Notes under the pieces: generated by a model
Database searches by the model: none
What the model was told of the DNA's origin: nothing
The model's input: only the letters and a program-made list of their open reading frames with translations
Made by a program: the position numbers and the translations under genes
Source of the DNA: a virus
DNA: 64,000 bases
IMG/VR virus record: IMGVR_UViG_3300020395_000573
Location: 1 to 64,000 of that record
Direction: 5' to 3' (one strand)
In this document: positions 24,994 through 32,756 of the stretch, one piece after another
Numbering within the stretch: the first letter of the stretch is position 1
How the letters are laid out: each line of letters begins with the position of its first letter

Positions 24994-25090
24994 CATATTA
25001 ATAAATACTCCAGCAGGTTCTCACGGACTGTTAGAGTTTGGATTCTTCATAGCCGTGGGATTGACAGCAGGTTCTATAGGATTAATATGA
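24968..25090 (+). CDS. 40-residue membrane peptide
   Basis: One glycine-rich membrane helix (GLLEFGFFIAVGLTAGSIGL). The start overlaps the upstream peptide and the stop overlaps the PsbN-like ATG as ATGA. Size and layout resemble small photosystem subunits, but I cannot name one. Confidence 0.5.
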   Translation: MLVSTFFNNILINTPAGSHGLLEFGFFIAVGLTAGSIGLI

Positions 25091-25335
25091 TTTTTTTATC
25101 AAACCCATCTGTATATACATTACCGAATACATGGGAGAAACAACCATTCATTGAAGCAGGTCTTGCTATACCAATCTTTATTGGAGCAATTGTTATAGGA
25201 TTAATGGGTTATGGTATCTACATGACATTCGGTTCAGGTAAGAAAGGATTAAGAGATGAGATAGACGAGCATGCTAAGATGCATGAGTTAGGTATCGCAC
25301 ATGGTCATAGAAATGATAAAAGAAGAAGCACTTAA
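25087..25335 (+). CDS. PsbN-like small membrane protein
   Basis: 82 residues: one membrane helix (GLAIPIFIGAIVIGLMGYGI) followed by YMTFGSGKKGLRDEIDEH. This resembles the C-terminal signature of PsbN (YTAFGxxSxxLRDPFxEHED), an assembly factor of photosystem II. The N-terminus is about 25 residues longer than in PsbN and the tail continues past the EH. Placement in an hli-psbA neighbourhood supports the reading. Confidence 0.6.
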   Translation: MIFLSNPSVYTLPNTWEKQPFIEAGLAIPIFIGAIVIGLMGYGIYMTFGSGKKGLRDEIDEHAKMHELGIAHGHRNDKRRST

Positions 25336-25456
25336 AATATTAAATCAGTTCGGTTACTCTGGGGAAAATGCAGAGGCATGTGCTGAAGAGTGGGTTAGTA
25401 AGTTTAATGTTACCTTTGGTTTGGTAAAATACTACGAGACTTACTTTAATAAATAA
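25313..25456 (+). CDS. Small hypothetical protein
   Basis: 47 residues from ATG 25313, overlapping the PsbN-like gene: MIKEEALKILNQFGYSGENA. Acidic and helical, with a UBA-like feel but too short to assign. Confidence 0.5.
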   Translation: MIKEEALKILNQFGYSGENAEACAEEWVSKFNVTFGLVKYYETYFNK

Positions 25457-25477
25457 ATTTAGTTTAGAAATTTTATC

Positions 25478-25672
25478 ATGGCTAGAGATCCTAATAACAC
25501 ATCTCGTTGGGTAGCAACACGTAAAGTTGATGGCGAGATTGAATACCTTGTTTCACATACCAGTTGGTCAGAGCAGCCTTCATGGGCAAAAGTTTTTGAT
25601 GCACAGAAAGAAGCAAGAGAGTATCTTAAAGAAGCAGGTTTGAAAGGAACCGTACGCAAATACAAAGGATGA
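25478..25672 (+). CDS. Hypothetical protein
   Basis: 64 residues, basic, beta then helix (ARDPNNTSRWVATRKVDGE). An AATAAATA late-like box lies at 25448-25455. The stop overlaps the next ATG. Unknown function. Confidence 0.55.
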   Translation: MARDPNNTSRWVATRKVDGEIEYLVSHTSWSEQPSWAKVFDAQKEAREYLKEAGLKGTVRKYKG

Positions 25673-25890
25673 AACAACCGTTACACAGACTACCACTCGA
25701 TGAGTGGTTTGATGATGTACCTCACCCCCATGATATTATGCCAATAGCGAGAGACCCTAACGAAAATCCAAGACCTGAAGAAGAGATAGCAGAAGATATT
25801 ACTATGCATGAGAAGATGTATAGGTTAGCAGTAGAGAAACATTCACCTTGGAAAGGTGGAGGATCTGAGAATTGGCAGGAAAGACATTAA
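25669..25890 (+). CDS. Hypothetical protein
   Basis: 73 residues, Pro/His/Glu-rich; ATGA-overlap start. No hydrophobic segment. Unknown function. Confidence 0.55.
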   Translation: MKQPLHRLPLDEWFDDVPHPHDIMPIARDPNENPRPEEEIAEDITMHEKMYRLAVEKHSPWKGGGSENWQERH

Positions 25891-25906
25891 CGTTACTTAA
25901 ATTATT

Positions 25907-26188
25907 ATGATTTTCTGGATTGGATTCTTTATTATGTTCTTCAATGAAGGATTTGTTATGATGCGACACGTGTCACCGTGGTTTGCAAAGCAAAGAGATA
26001 AGTTTATTGAAAAGTATACTGCTAATGTATGGTATAGATTCCACGGCACATTAGATTATGCTTGGATGGGACTTGTAACACTTGGGTTAATAGTTAACTC
26101 TAATAGATTGCTGCATGTAGCAGCGTTAGGCACCTTTTGGGGTGCTTCTTTTTTAATATTTTATTTTCCAAGGTGGATTAAACGATGA
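25907..26188 (+). CDS. Membrane protein with an intragenic terminator
   Basis: 93 residues with two or three hydrophobic segments (FWIGFFIMFFNEG, WMGLVTLGLIV, GTFWGASFLIFYF). A terminator-like hairpin with a six-T run lies within the last third of the gene. The stop overlaps the next ATG. Unknown function. Confidence 0.6.
   Translation: MIFWIGFFIMFFNEGFVMMRHVSPWFAKQRDKFIEKYTANVWYRFHGTLDYAWMGLVTLGLIVNSNRLLHVAALGTFWGASFLIFYFPRWIKR
26128..26154 (+). terminator. Terminator-like hairpin inside a coding region
   Basis: GCACC (26130-26134) pairs with GGTGC (26141-26145), extended by A-T and G-T pairs, followed by TTCTTTTTT. It lies inside the gene at 25907-26188. Confidence 0.55.
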
Positions 26189-26778
26189 TTATATGGAGTC
26201 AGAATGAGAATCTCCCTGATGATGTATTGGGGAAACTCAAGAAGGTTGTTAGTAGGAAACTCAATGAGAATCCATTGGAGTTATACACTACCTATGGTCC
26301 ACGTCCTCACGATGATGATGAGACTGAGGTACTTGGTCTGTTAGTACCATACTATAGAAGTAAGATGGAACAGATAATGAGGGTGATGGGTATGCAAGAT
26401 AGATGTGCATATCAATTTAACCTATGGTTGCAGGGATATACTAAGAGAACACCAGGTCATTCTAATCATGCTCATTTTTCTGGAGATGAGATACTATCAT
26501 GGTGTCATGTAATACAATCTGTAGATCAGAATCCTTTTTACTTTGAATCTGATAAAGGTACAAAGATATATCCAGAGCATCAGAGCAGTGGAGATATAAA
26601 TGTATGGCCAGCATGGGTAATGCATGGTGCTGACCCTATTAATGTTGAAGGTAATAGAATAATCATTGCTGGTAACATCATGCTACAAGCAGTGACTGAC
26701 CATCAAATCACAGCACATTGTACGAAGAAAGAATCAAATGAGAAGGAATGGGTAGCAAAATCTACATGGGTCTCTTGA
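26185..26778 (+). CDS. 2OG-Fe(II) oxygenase-like protein
   Basis: 197 residues. The core has HSNHAHFSGDE, then INVWPAWVMHGADP and NRIIIAGNIML, in the order expected for a dioxygenase jelly roll (H, D/E, H, R). Substrate unknown. The TGA stop lies in the -35 box of the psbA promoter, so expression of the two is physically linked. Confidence 0.7.
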   Translation: MIIWSQNENLPDDVLGKLKKVVSRKLNENPLELYTTYGPRPHDDDETEVLGLLVPYYRSKMEQIMRVMGMQDRCAYQFNLWLQGYTKRTPGHSNHAHFSGDEILSWCHVIQSVDQNPFYFESDKGTKIYPEHQSSGDINVWPAWVMHGADPINVEGNRIIIAGNIMLQAVTDHQITAHCTKKESNEKEWVAKSTWVS

Positions 26779-26808
26779 CAAAATTGTGAAGTTTTGTTAT
26801 GATAAATA
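26775..26808 (+). promoter_or_regulatory. psbA promoter: host-type plus late box
   Basis: TTGACA (26775-26780), 17-nt spacer, TATGAT (26798-26803), overlapped by late-type GATAAATA (26801-26808). psbA could thus be transcribed both early and late. Confidence 0.8.
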
Positions 26809-26812
26809 GATC

Positions 26813-26830
26813 GATGAGGATTTCCTCATC
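26813..26830 (+). promoter_or_regulatory. psbA leader hairpin (possible PhotoRC-II element)
   Basis: GATGAGGA (26813-26820) and TCCTCATC (26823-26830) form an 8-bp hairpin at the start of the psbA leader. PhotoRC-II is a known hairpin motif in the 5-prime UTR of cyanophage psbA; position fits, identity not confirmed. Confidence 0.5.
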
Positions 26831-26864
26831 CTTTACTCCCCCAAACCAAGACCAAGGGGTTACA

Positions 26865-26906
26865 ATGTCTTTTCATACCTCTCTCAAAACGCAATCATCT
26901 AAATGA
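26865..26906 (+). CDS. Leader ORF overlapping the psbA start
   Basis: A 13-codon frame ([13 protein letters not shown]) preceded by AAGGGG at 26854-26859. Its stop overlaps the psbA ATG as ATGA (26903-26906). psbA itself has no Shine-Dalgarno sequence, so ribosomes may reach it by coupling. Confidence 0.5.
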   Translation: MSFHTSLKTQSSK

Positions 26907-27985
26907 CAACTCTTTCAAAAAGAGATAGCGGTCTATTAGCTGGATGGCCTCAGTTCTGTGAGTGGGTTACTTCAACCGAGAATAGAATCTATGTCGGTTG
27001 GTTCGGAGTCTTAATGATTCCATGCTTACTCGCAGCAACTACGTGCTTCATCATAGCATTCATCGCTGCTCCTCCTGTCGATATCGATGGGATCCGTGAA
27101 CCTGTTGCAGGTTCATTCATGTATGGTAACAACATCATCTCTGGTGCTGTAGTTCCATCTTCCAACGCAATTGGATTACACTTCTATCCCATTTGGGAAG
27201 CTGCTACTCTTGATGAGTGGCTGTATAATGGAGGTCCATATCAGTTGGTTATCTTCCACTTCCTTATAGGAATATCTGCATACATGGGCAGACAGTGGGA
27301 GTTATCGTATCGCTTGGGTATGCGCCCTTGGATCTGTGTTGCTTACTCCGCACCAGTATCAGCGGCCTTCGCTGTCTTCTTGGTCTATCCTTTCGGACAA
27401 GGATCATTCTCTGACGGTATGCCTCTCGGTATTTCGGGTACGTTCAACTTTATGTTTGTCTTCCAGGCGGAACATAATATCCTCATGCATCCATTCCACA
27501 TGGCAGGTGTGGCGGGTATGTTCGGTGGTGCTTTGTTCAGTGCTATGCACGGTTCATTGGTTACATCTTCACTTATCCGTGAGACTACAGAAAATGAGTC
27601 TCAGAACTATGGTTACAAGTTTGGTCAAGAAGAAGAGACCTACAACATCGTTGCTGCTCATGGATACTTCGGTAGATTAATCTTCCAGTATGCATCGTTT
27701 AACAACAGTCGAAGTCTTCACTTCTTCCTTGCTACATTCCCAGTTGTATGCGTATGGTTAACCTCTATGGGTATCTGTACAATGGCATTCAACCTGAATG
27801 GATTCAACTTCAACCAGTCTATCGTAGATGCTGGTGGTAAGGTTGTTCCTACATGGGGTGATGTTCTTAACAGAGCAAACTTGGGTATGGAAGTTATGCA
27901 TGAAAGAAATGCACACAACTTCCCACTTGACCTTGCTGCTGCTGAGACCTCTGAAGTCGCTCTTGTAGCACCTTCAATTGGTTGA
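26903..27985 (+). CDS. psbA: Photosystem II D1 protein
   Basis: A 360-residue D1 reaction-centre protein, full length and intact. Five membrane helices, the Tyr-Z region ([11 protein letters not shown]), the metal-binding FSDGMPLG, and chlorophyll and quinone ligands in [11 protein letters not shown] are all present. The residue equivalent to D1-130 is Gln ([11 protein letters not shown]), the D1:1-type variant. The C-terminus after LDLA is the usual processing extension. Phage D1 replaces damaged host D1 to keep photosynthesis going during infection. Confidence 0.98.
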   Translation: MTTLSKRDSGLLAGWPQFCEWVTSTENRIYVGWFGVLMIPCLLAATTCFIIAFIAAPPVDIDGIREPVAGSFMYGNNIISGAVVPSSNAIGLHFYPIWEAATLDEWLYNGGPYQLVIFHFLIGISAYMGRQWELSYRLGMRPWICVAYSAPVSAAFAVFLVYPFGQGSFSDGMPLGISGTFNFMFVFQAEHNILMHPFHMAGVAGMFGGALFSAMHGSLVTSSLIRETTENESQNYGYKFGQEEETYNIVAAHGYFGRLIFQYASFNNSRSLHFFLATFPVVCVWLTSMGICTMAFNLNGFNFNQSIVDAGGKVVPTWGDVLNRANLGMEVMHERNAHNFPLDLAAAETSEVALVAPSIG

Positions 27986-28010
27986 CACACACAGGTTAGT
28001 CTGATATAAT
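27982..28010 (+). promoter_or_regulatory. Consensus promoter for the restriction-modification genes
   Basis: TTGACA (27982-27987), 17-nt spacer, TATAAT (28005-28010). The -35 box contains the psbA stop codon. The expected start (~28017) is within the first arm of the psbA terminator. Confidence 0.85.
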
Positions 28011-28035
28011 AAGGGGGTATCACACCCCCTTTTTT
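28011..28035 (+). terminator. psbA terminator
   Basis: GGGGGT (28013-28018) pairs with ACCCCC (28024-28029), 5-nt loop, six T. A near-copy follows gp32 at 40780. Confidence 0.85.
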
Positions 28036-28036
28036 C

Positions 28037-28561
28037 ATGGCTATTTTAAAGTACGTGGGCACAGTGATTAATAATATAAACGGATTTAAACAGTCAACAC
28101 GTCCTAAGAACGTTGGACAGTTGAGTGATATGATACAGGAGTATAAAGATACTACTGTTGCTCCCTCTAAAGAGGGATGGATAAACTATTATGAAGGTGA
28201 GCAGTCAGGATCTATTGATACTGCAACCGATAAGACTTGGGAAGGGATACAGGAACTGATAGTAAATTTACAGTCTCTTACCAAAGAAGATGTTAGAAAT
28301 TGGACAGAAGATTTAGTAATTGATAAGACCTTTGATGGTCTATTCTGGCAGGAAGAAATCCTTAAGCAATCATCTAAGACTGGTGAGTATAGGTTAGCAA
28401 CTCCAGAAGAGGAAGCAAAAGGAATAGATGGAGTAGTTGATGGTGAGTTTGTATCAATTAAACCTGATACTTATAAGCAGACTATTAATTCTAAGCAAGA
28501 GAATATTGATGTGCGTATAATTTATTACAAGAAACTAAGCAAAGGTTTTAGATTAGTATGA
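28037..28561 (+). CDS. Type II restriction endonuclease, MjaI-like
   Basis: 174 residues. Matches my recollection of the MjaI family in several places: STRPKNVGQLSDMIQE near the start, WINYYE, KTFDGLFWQEEIL, and the nuclease core RLATPEEEAKGIDG followed by VSIKPDTYK and VRIIYYKK. The acidic residues and SIK lysine fit a PD-(D/E)xK-type site. MjaI cuts CTAG; the specificity here is inferred only from similarity. It directly precedes, and overlaps by ATGA, a DNA methyltransferase. Confidence 0.72.
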   Translation: MAILKYVGTVINNINGFKQSTRPKNVGQLSDMIQEYKDTTVAPSKEGWINYYEGEQSGSIDTATDKTWEGIQELIVNLQSLTKEDVRNWTEDLVIDKTFDGLFWQEEILKQSSKTGEYRLATPEEEAKGIDGVVDGEFVSIKPDTYKQTINSKQENIDVRIIYYKKLSKGFRLV

Positions 28562-29313
28562 ATGAGATAGTATGTGCTGAGTCCTATGAATACCTTAAGA
28601 CTTTGGATGATGAGAGTGTTGATATCGTATTGACTTCTCCACCTTATAATTTTGGTATGGCATATGATAGTCATAAGGATATGGCTAGTACAAAAACATA
28701 TGTTGATACTCTGCTGAGAATATTAAAGCAGTGTCAACGTGTGCTTAAGAGTGGTGGACGTTTAATCATAAACATTCAACCCAACTATAAAGGTTACTGT
28801 CCAACTCATCATTATCTTACTACTGGTTTGATAGATGCTGGAATGATATGGAGAGGTGAAATTATATGGTTAAAGAATAACCTTAAGAAGTTAACTGCAT
28901 GGGGTAGTTACAAGTCACCTTCATCTCCTTATTTAAGTTATCCTTTTGAGTTTATAGAAGTGTTTAGTAAAGATACAATTAAGCATGAAGGTAAGAAAGA
29001 GGACATAGATATAACCAAGGATGAGTTTATAAAGTATGTCAATGGTCACTGGTCTATGGCACCAGAGACAAGGATGAAAGAGTTCGATCACCCTGCTATG
29101 TTCCCTGAGGAATTAGTAAAGAGATGCTTAAAACTATTCTCGTATAAAAATGATCTTGTACTTGATCCTTTTAATGGTGTTGGTACAACGACATTAGTCG
29201 CACATCAGATGGGCAGGAGGTATATTGGCATAGATATCAGTGGAGCTTATTGTGACACTGCAAAGGATAGAATAAAAAACATACCACTCGACCTTACGAA
29301 AATACTACTATGA
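28558..29313 (+). CDS. DNA methyltransferase, beta class, TSPPY type
   Basis: 251 residues. The catalytic motif TSPPYNFG (near residue 27) precedes the S-adenosylmethionine motif DPFNGVGTTTLVA (near residue 205), the motif order of beta-class amino-methyltransferases. TSPPY suggests N4-cytosine methylation, though N6-adenine cannot be excluded. Overlap with the endonuclease gene indicates a restriction-modification pair. Confidence 0.85.
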   Translation: MNEIVCAESYEYLKTLDDESVDIVLTSPPYNFGMAYDSHKDMASTKTYVDTLLRILKQCQRVLKSGGRLIINIQPNYKGYCPTHHYLTTGLIDAGMIWRGEIIWLKNNLKKLTAWGSYKSPSSPYLSYPFEFIEVFSKDTIKHEGKKEDIDITKDEFIKYVNGHWSMAPETRMKEFDHPAMFPEELVKRCLKLFSYKNDLVLDPFNGVGTTTLVAHQMGRRYIGIDISGAYCDTAKDRIKNIPLDLTKILL

Positions 29314-29870
29314 AATTAGGAGTCATGTGTTCTGGTAACGGAACCAATTTCGAGAACATACTTAGAACTTGTTGGAATGATGAAGTTGTTTTAATGATAC
29401 ACAACAAAGAGAAGTGTGGTGCTGTTAAGAGAGCACAACAATTTGGTGTTCCTCATTGTTACATTAGTCACAAGAAAGAAGAGGACATGATAAAGTTATT
29501 TGAAGTATGGAATGTAGAACTTATAGTTCTTGCAGGATATATGAGAGTGATTAAGAATCCTTCTGCGTTTCCTGCTCCTATGATAAATGTTCATCCATCA
29601 CTACTTCCTAAGTACAAAGGATTAAATGCAGTAGAGCAAGCATTAGAGTCAGGTGATAAGAAGACTGGATGTACTGTTCACTATGTTAATGATGAGTTAG
29701 ATGGTGGAGAAATAATATTACAATCCGAGGTTGATATTCTACCTCATGATAATGTCAAGACATTAACTAAAGCAATACAAAGAAAAGAATATGCAGCATT
29801 ACCTGTAGCGATAGAACATGTTAAGCAAAGACTCCAGACTCCGCTTGTCAGAGATAGCGTGTCGTGTTAG
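29310..29870 (+). CDS. purN: Phosphoribosylglycinamide formyltransferase
   Basis: 186 residues. GVMCSGNGTNFENI binds the phosphate of GAR, and NVHPSLLP plus the downstream aspartate (ELDGGEII) supply the N-H-D catalytic triad of 10-formyl-THF-dependent GAR transformylase, the third step of purine synthesis. Length is near bacterial PurN (~210). Works with purC next door to supply purines for phage DNA. Confidence 0.93.
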   Translation: MKLGVMCSGNGTNFENILRTCWNDEVVLMIHNKEKCGAVKRAQQFGVPHCYISHKKEEDMIKLFEVWNVELIVLAGYMRVIKNPSAFPAPMINVHPSLLPKYKGLNAVEQALESGDKKTGCTVHYVNDELDGGEIILQSEVDILPHDNVKTLTKAIQRKEYAALPVAIEHVKQRLQTPLVRDSVSC

Positions 29871-29979
29871 ATTAGGACGTAAAGTTACCCTAACTGAACG
29901 CATCTGGGTTAACAAACTTATAGAACATAATAATAGTGCAAGAGGTATCTATGAAAGAATTGTTGGTAGGAAAGGTTAA
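29818..29979 (+). CDS. Small conserved cyanophage protein
   Basis: 53 residues overlapping purN by 53 bp and purC by 29 bp. The sequence (RLGRKVTLTERIWVNKLIEH, then ARGIYERI) is clearly protein-like, and similar segments are known to me from other cyanophage small proteins. Function unknown. Confidence 0.55.
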   Translation: MLSKDSRLRLSEIACRVRLGRKVTLTERIWVNKLIEHNNSARGIYERIVGRKG

Positions 29980-30640
29980 AACTGTTTTCCCTACTGCTGA
30001 AGATGATGTAGTCTTAATACAGTATGAGGATAAGGTTACTGCTGGTAATGGTAGGAAGATAGATTTCCCTGAGGGTAAGGGTGCTGTTTGTTGTGAGATA
30101 TCTGAGATACTTTTTAAGAAGATGGAGGAGCATGGTATTAAGACTCATTACATCGATAGGTATCCTGTAAGTATTATGTCATGTAAGAAGGTAGAGATCA
30201 TTCCTATAGAAGTTGTAGTAAGAAATGTTGCTGCTGGTTCTATAGTAAGACAGACTACATTAGAAGAAGGACATATTATTAATTGGCCATTGGTTGAGTT
30301 CTATCTAAAGGATGATGAGAAAGATGATCCATTACTTACAGAAGATCGTATACAGTTGATGGGATATGGTGAGGATATAGCATCATTGAAACACCACGCA
30401 AGAGAAATTAATGCTATACTAAAGGGGATCTTTCGTAGGATGGATCTTACACTTGTTGATTTTAAATTGGAGTTTGGTTATGATTCTGGACAGAATTTAC
30501 TCTTGGCTGATGAACTATCACCTGACGGAATGCGACTCTGGAAAGACGGTGAAAGTTTTGACAAAGACCTATTCCGTAAGGAAAAGGGAGATATAGTAAC
30601 GGCATATAAATATATCTTAGAGAATCTTAGACAGTTGTAG
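29951..30640 (+). CDS. purC: SAICAR synthetase
   Basis: 229 residues from the ATG at 29951 (GAGG site upstream). GKVKTVFPT is the N-terminal ATP-binding hairpin (GKxK), IEVVVRNVAAGS the PurC signature and VDFKLEFGYD the second one. It joins aspartate to CAIR in purine synthesis. Next gene begins on its last base. Confidence 0.95.
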   Translation: MKELLVGKVKTVFPTAEDDVVLIQYEDKVTAGNGRKIDFPEGKGAVCCEISEILFKKMEEHGIKTHYIDRYPVSIMSCKKVEIIPIEVVVRNVAAGSIVRQTTLEEGHIINWPLVEFYLKDDEKDDPLLTEDRIQLMGYGEDIASLKHHAREINAILKGIFRRMDLTLVDFKLEFGYDSGQNLLLADELSPDGMRLWKDGESFDKDLFRKEKGDIVTAYKYILENLRQL

Positions 30641-32421
30641 TGGGTTTTTATTATCCTGAAGGTTATTTTGGTCCAGTATGTGACTCACCAGTAAGTGATG
30701 AGGACATTGCTAATAGATCTCGTCGTGCTATTATAATAGAAGATTTAGATCAAGAGAAAGAAGTTCTTACTGGTGATGATCCAACTCACTTTGATGATGG
30801 TTTTGATTATATTGATCCAGGTTTACCAATTTGGAAGAGTACTTTTTGTAAGGTAGATGAAGATGGTAATTGGTATGATTGCCATGATAACCATCATGGA
30901 GATGGTATACCAATACCTGATCCTATTATACCCTTACCTGGTTTTCAGGATACATTTTTTATTCCTGAGTTCACACCAGACATGTGTACTAGAGCAGATT
31001 CAGATATTAATATAAGAGCAAGGACATTTTATACTGCAACTGGAACGGCAGTAACTAAGTACTCAAGACAGAAGTCTTCCCCAGTTACCTTTCCTGTTTG
31101 GTCAGAAGTTCAGGAGATTTCAACACCTTCAGGTACGTTGACTGCTTCATTCTCTGCTGACGGACAGAACTTAGTCTTCTCTGGTACAGGTAAGGCAAAT
31201 ATATTATTAAAGTTTCAATGGGGAGATAATCCTGGTACTGCTGGTGTATCAGTCAATAAGATTACTGTCAATGGACAGGTCTTTACAAGAGGAGATGGTA
31301 ATTTTGGTGGAGCATATGGTGGAGAAGAGATTAAAGGATGGGAACAGAATGGTGCTGGAACATATCCAATTACATATACAGATTTGAATCCAGCGAACAA
31401 TCCTATTCGTGTAGAAGATTCAGGACAGAGATTATGTTTACTTGATGGTCATGGTCAAGATTGTAATGGTAACTTTACTGTACATGAGATCAGAGCTCAG
31501 ACATTAATCAGTCACACTGGTGGATACTGGAGTGAAGAAGCAAACAAGTATGCAGTATGGGTTAACCCTATGGAGTGTACGTTACCTTTGCAGGAACAGA
31601 CTGTCACATATCAGATACCTATTCCTACTAATGCTACGTATGGATTTACATTTGGGTGTGATGATAATGCAACGATGTTCTTAAACAATGAGACCACTCC
31701 GTTCATGACTGCTCAAGGTGGTATCTTTTTTGGTGGTTCATATGCTACTCCATACACAGCAACAAGAGCTTTGACTGCTGGTACGTTGAAGTTGACTGTT
31801 AATTGTACTAACTCTGCTGCTGGTTTCCTTACCGATGGAGAACCAACACCTAACTCACTAGCTTATTCATGGATTAGAAATCCTGGTGGATGGTATATTA
31901 AGATATGTCAGAACGGAATTTGTTCTGGTGAACAGACAAGTACATGGGTTCAATCTGGACCTCACCCTGCATGGCCAGCATTTATGAATGATTATGCAGT
32001 CTATCCATCTAATAATGAAACACTAGAAGGTGTTAATCATAGTCAGACTTATAATGTTAACGCACCAACTGCAGGAACTTATACTCTTGAATGTATGGCA
32101 GATAACTATGGTGCATTTTCATTTGATGGTAGTTCTGTTGGAAGTATAGGACAGAATACATCACCCTTTAACAGTTCCTTTAGTTCTTTGACTACCTTTA
32201 ACATAACTGGTGTAACTGCTGGACCTCATAGTCTTGTAGCTACTGTGTTTAATGGTACTGGTAACACATCATGGACAACTAACCCTGCTGGTGTTGCTTT
32301 CCAGTTGAAAGATCCGAGTGGAAATGTTATACTAAGGTCAACTGATCTGAATCAGGCATCCAATGCTGGTTTAATATGGCATACAAGGATGGCAACAGGT
32401 TATGAATTATATACAATCTAA
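30640..32421 (+). CDS. Virion structural / adhesin-like protein
   Basis: 593 residues from a GTG. An acidic N-terminal region of ~115 residues is followed by beta-rich sequence. Two related segments near residues 320-400 and 470-580 (QTVTYQIPIPTNATYGFTFG; QTYNVNAPTAGTYTLECMAD) resemble PA14-like beta domains that bind sugars. Cell-surface binding or a virion fibre role is plausible. No late box is visible just upstream. Confidence 0.55.
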   Translation: MGFYYPEGYFGPVCDSPVSDEDIANRSRRAIIIEDLDQEKEVLTGDDPTHFDDGFDYIDPGLPIWKSTFCKVDEDGNWYDCHDNHHGDGIPIPDPIIPLPGFQDTFFIPEFTPDMCTRADSDINIRARTFYTATGTAVTKYSRQKSSPVTFPVWSEVQEISTPSGTLTASFSADGQNLVFSGTGKANILLKFQWGDNPGTAGVSVNKITVNGQVFTRGDGNFGGAYGGEEIKGWEQNGAGTYPITYTDLNPANNPIRVEDSGQRLCLLDGHGQDCNGNFTVHEIRAQTLISHTGGYWSEEANKYAVWVNPMECTLPLQEQTVTYQIPIPTNATYGFTFGCDDNATMFLNNETTPFMTAQGGIFFGGSYATPYTATRALTAGTLKLTVNCTNSAAGFLTDGEPTPNSLAYSWIRNPGGWYIKICQNGICSGEQTSTWVQSGPHPAWPAFMNDYAVYPSNNETLEGVNHSQTYNVNAPTAGTYTLECMADNYGAFSFDGSSVGSIGQNTSPFNSSFSSLTTFNITGVTAGPHSLVATVFNGTGNTSWTTNPAGVAFQLKDPSGNVILRSTDLNQASNAGLIWHTRMATGYELYTI

Positions 32422-32618
32422 TGGACATACCTAAGATAAGGAAGGAAGATCTTCCAGAAAAATTAAGAGAGATCATTGGTGATCAAGACGCTGAGTTTGA
32501 ACCTCTCGTTAATCCTGATGATATTATTGTCCTACCTGACTGGGATGGGAAGCAATTTTGGGGTGATAAGGAGAAGTATATAGAAATGTTTAGGGATACC
32601 TTGACAAACGGAGAGTAA
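32421..32618 (+). CDS. Small acidic hypothetical protein
   Basis: 65 residues, rich in D and E (IVLPDWDGKQFWGDKE). Starts on the last base of the previous gene. A promoter lies over its 3-prime end. Unknown. Confidence 0.55.
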   Translation: MDIPKIRKEDLPEKLREIIGDQDAEFEPLVNPDDIIVLPDWDGKQFWGDKEKYIEMFRDTLTNGE

Positions 32619-32634
32619 TCTGTTAGTATAAATA
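32601..32634 (+). promoter_or_regulatory. Dual promoter of the porin-like gene
   Basis: TTGACA (32601-32606), 17-nt spacer, TAGTAT (32624-32629), overlapped by a perfect late box TATAAATA (32627-32634). Confidence 0.7.
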
Positions 32635-32668
32635 ACTTAACATAACAACACAGGCCCGAAAGAATCGT

Positions 32669-32731
32669 ACCCTGCGTAAGATGTTAAACAAGACACCCAT
32701 GTCGAGGGAGTCTATCATCCGCAGGGTTTTT
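32669..32731 (+). promoter_or_regulatory. Structured leader RNA, terminator-like
   Basis: ACCCTGCG (32669-32676) pairs with CGCAGGGT (32720-32727), followed by TTTTT. The large loop contains a second helix, AGAC-A-CCC with GGG-A-GTCT (~32690-32713). Such a nested structure with a T run in front of a gene looks like an attenuator. Confidence 0.55.
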
Positions 32732-32756
32732 CCGTGCGAGATACTTAAATAAAAAC

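Noticed and set aside
26903-27985. psbA intron or split gene, as seen in some cyanophages.
   Set aside because: The D1 frame is continuous at 360 residues with all expected segments.
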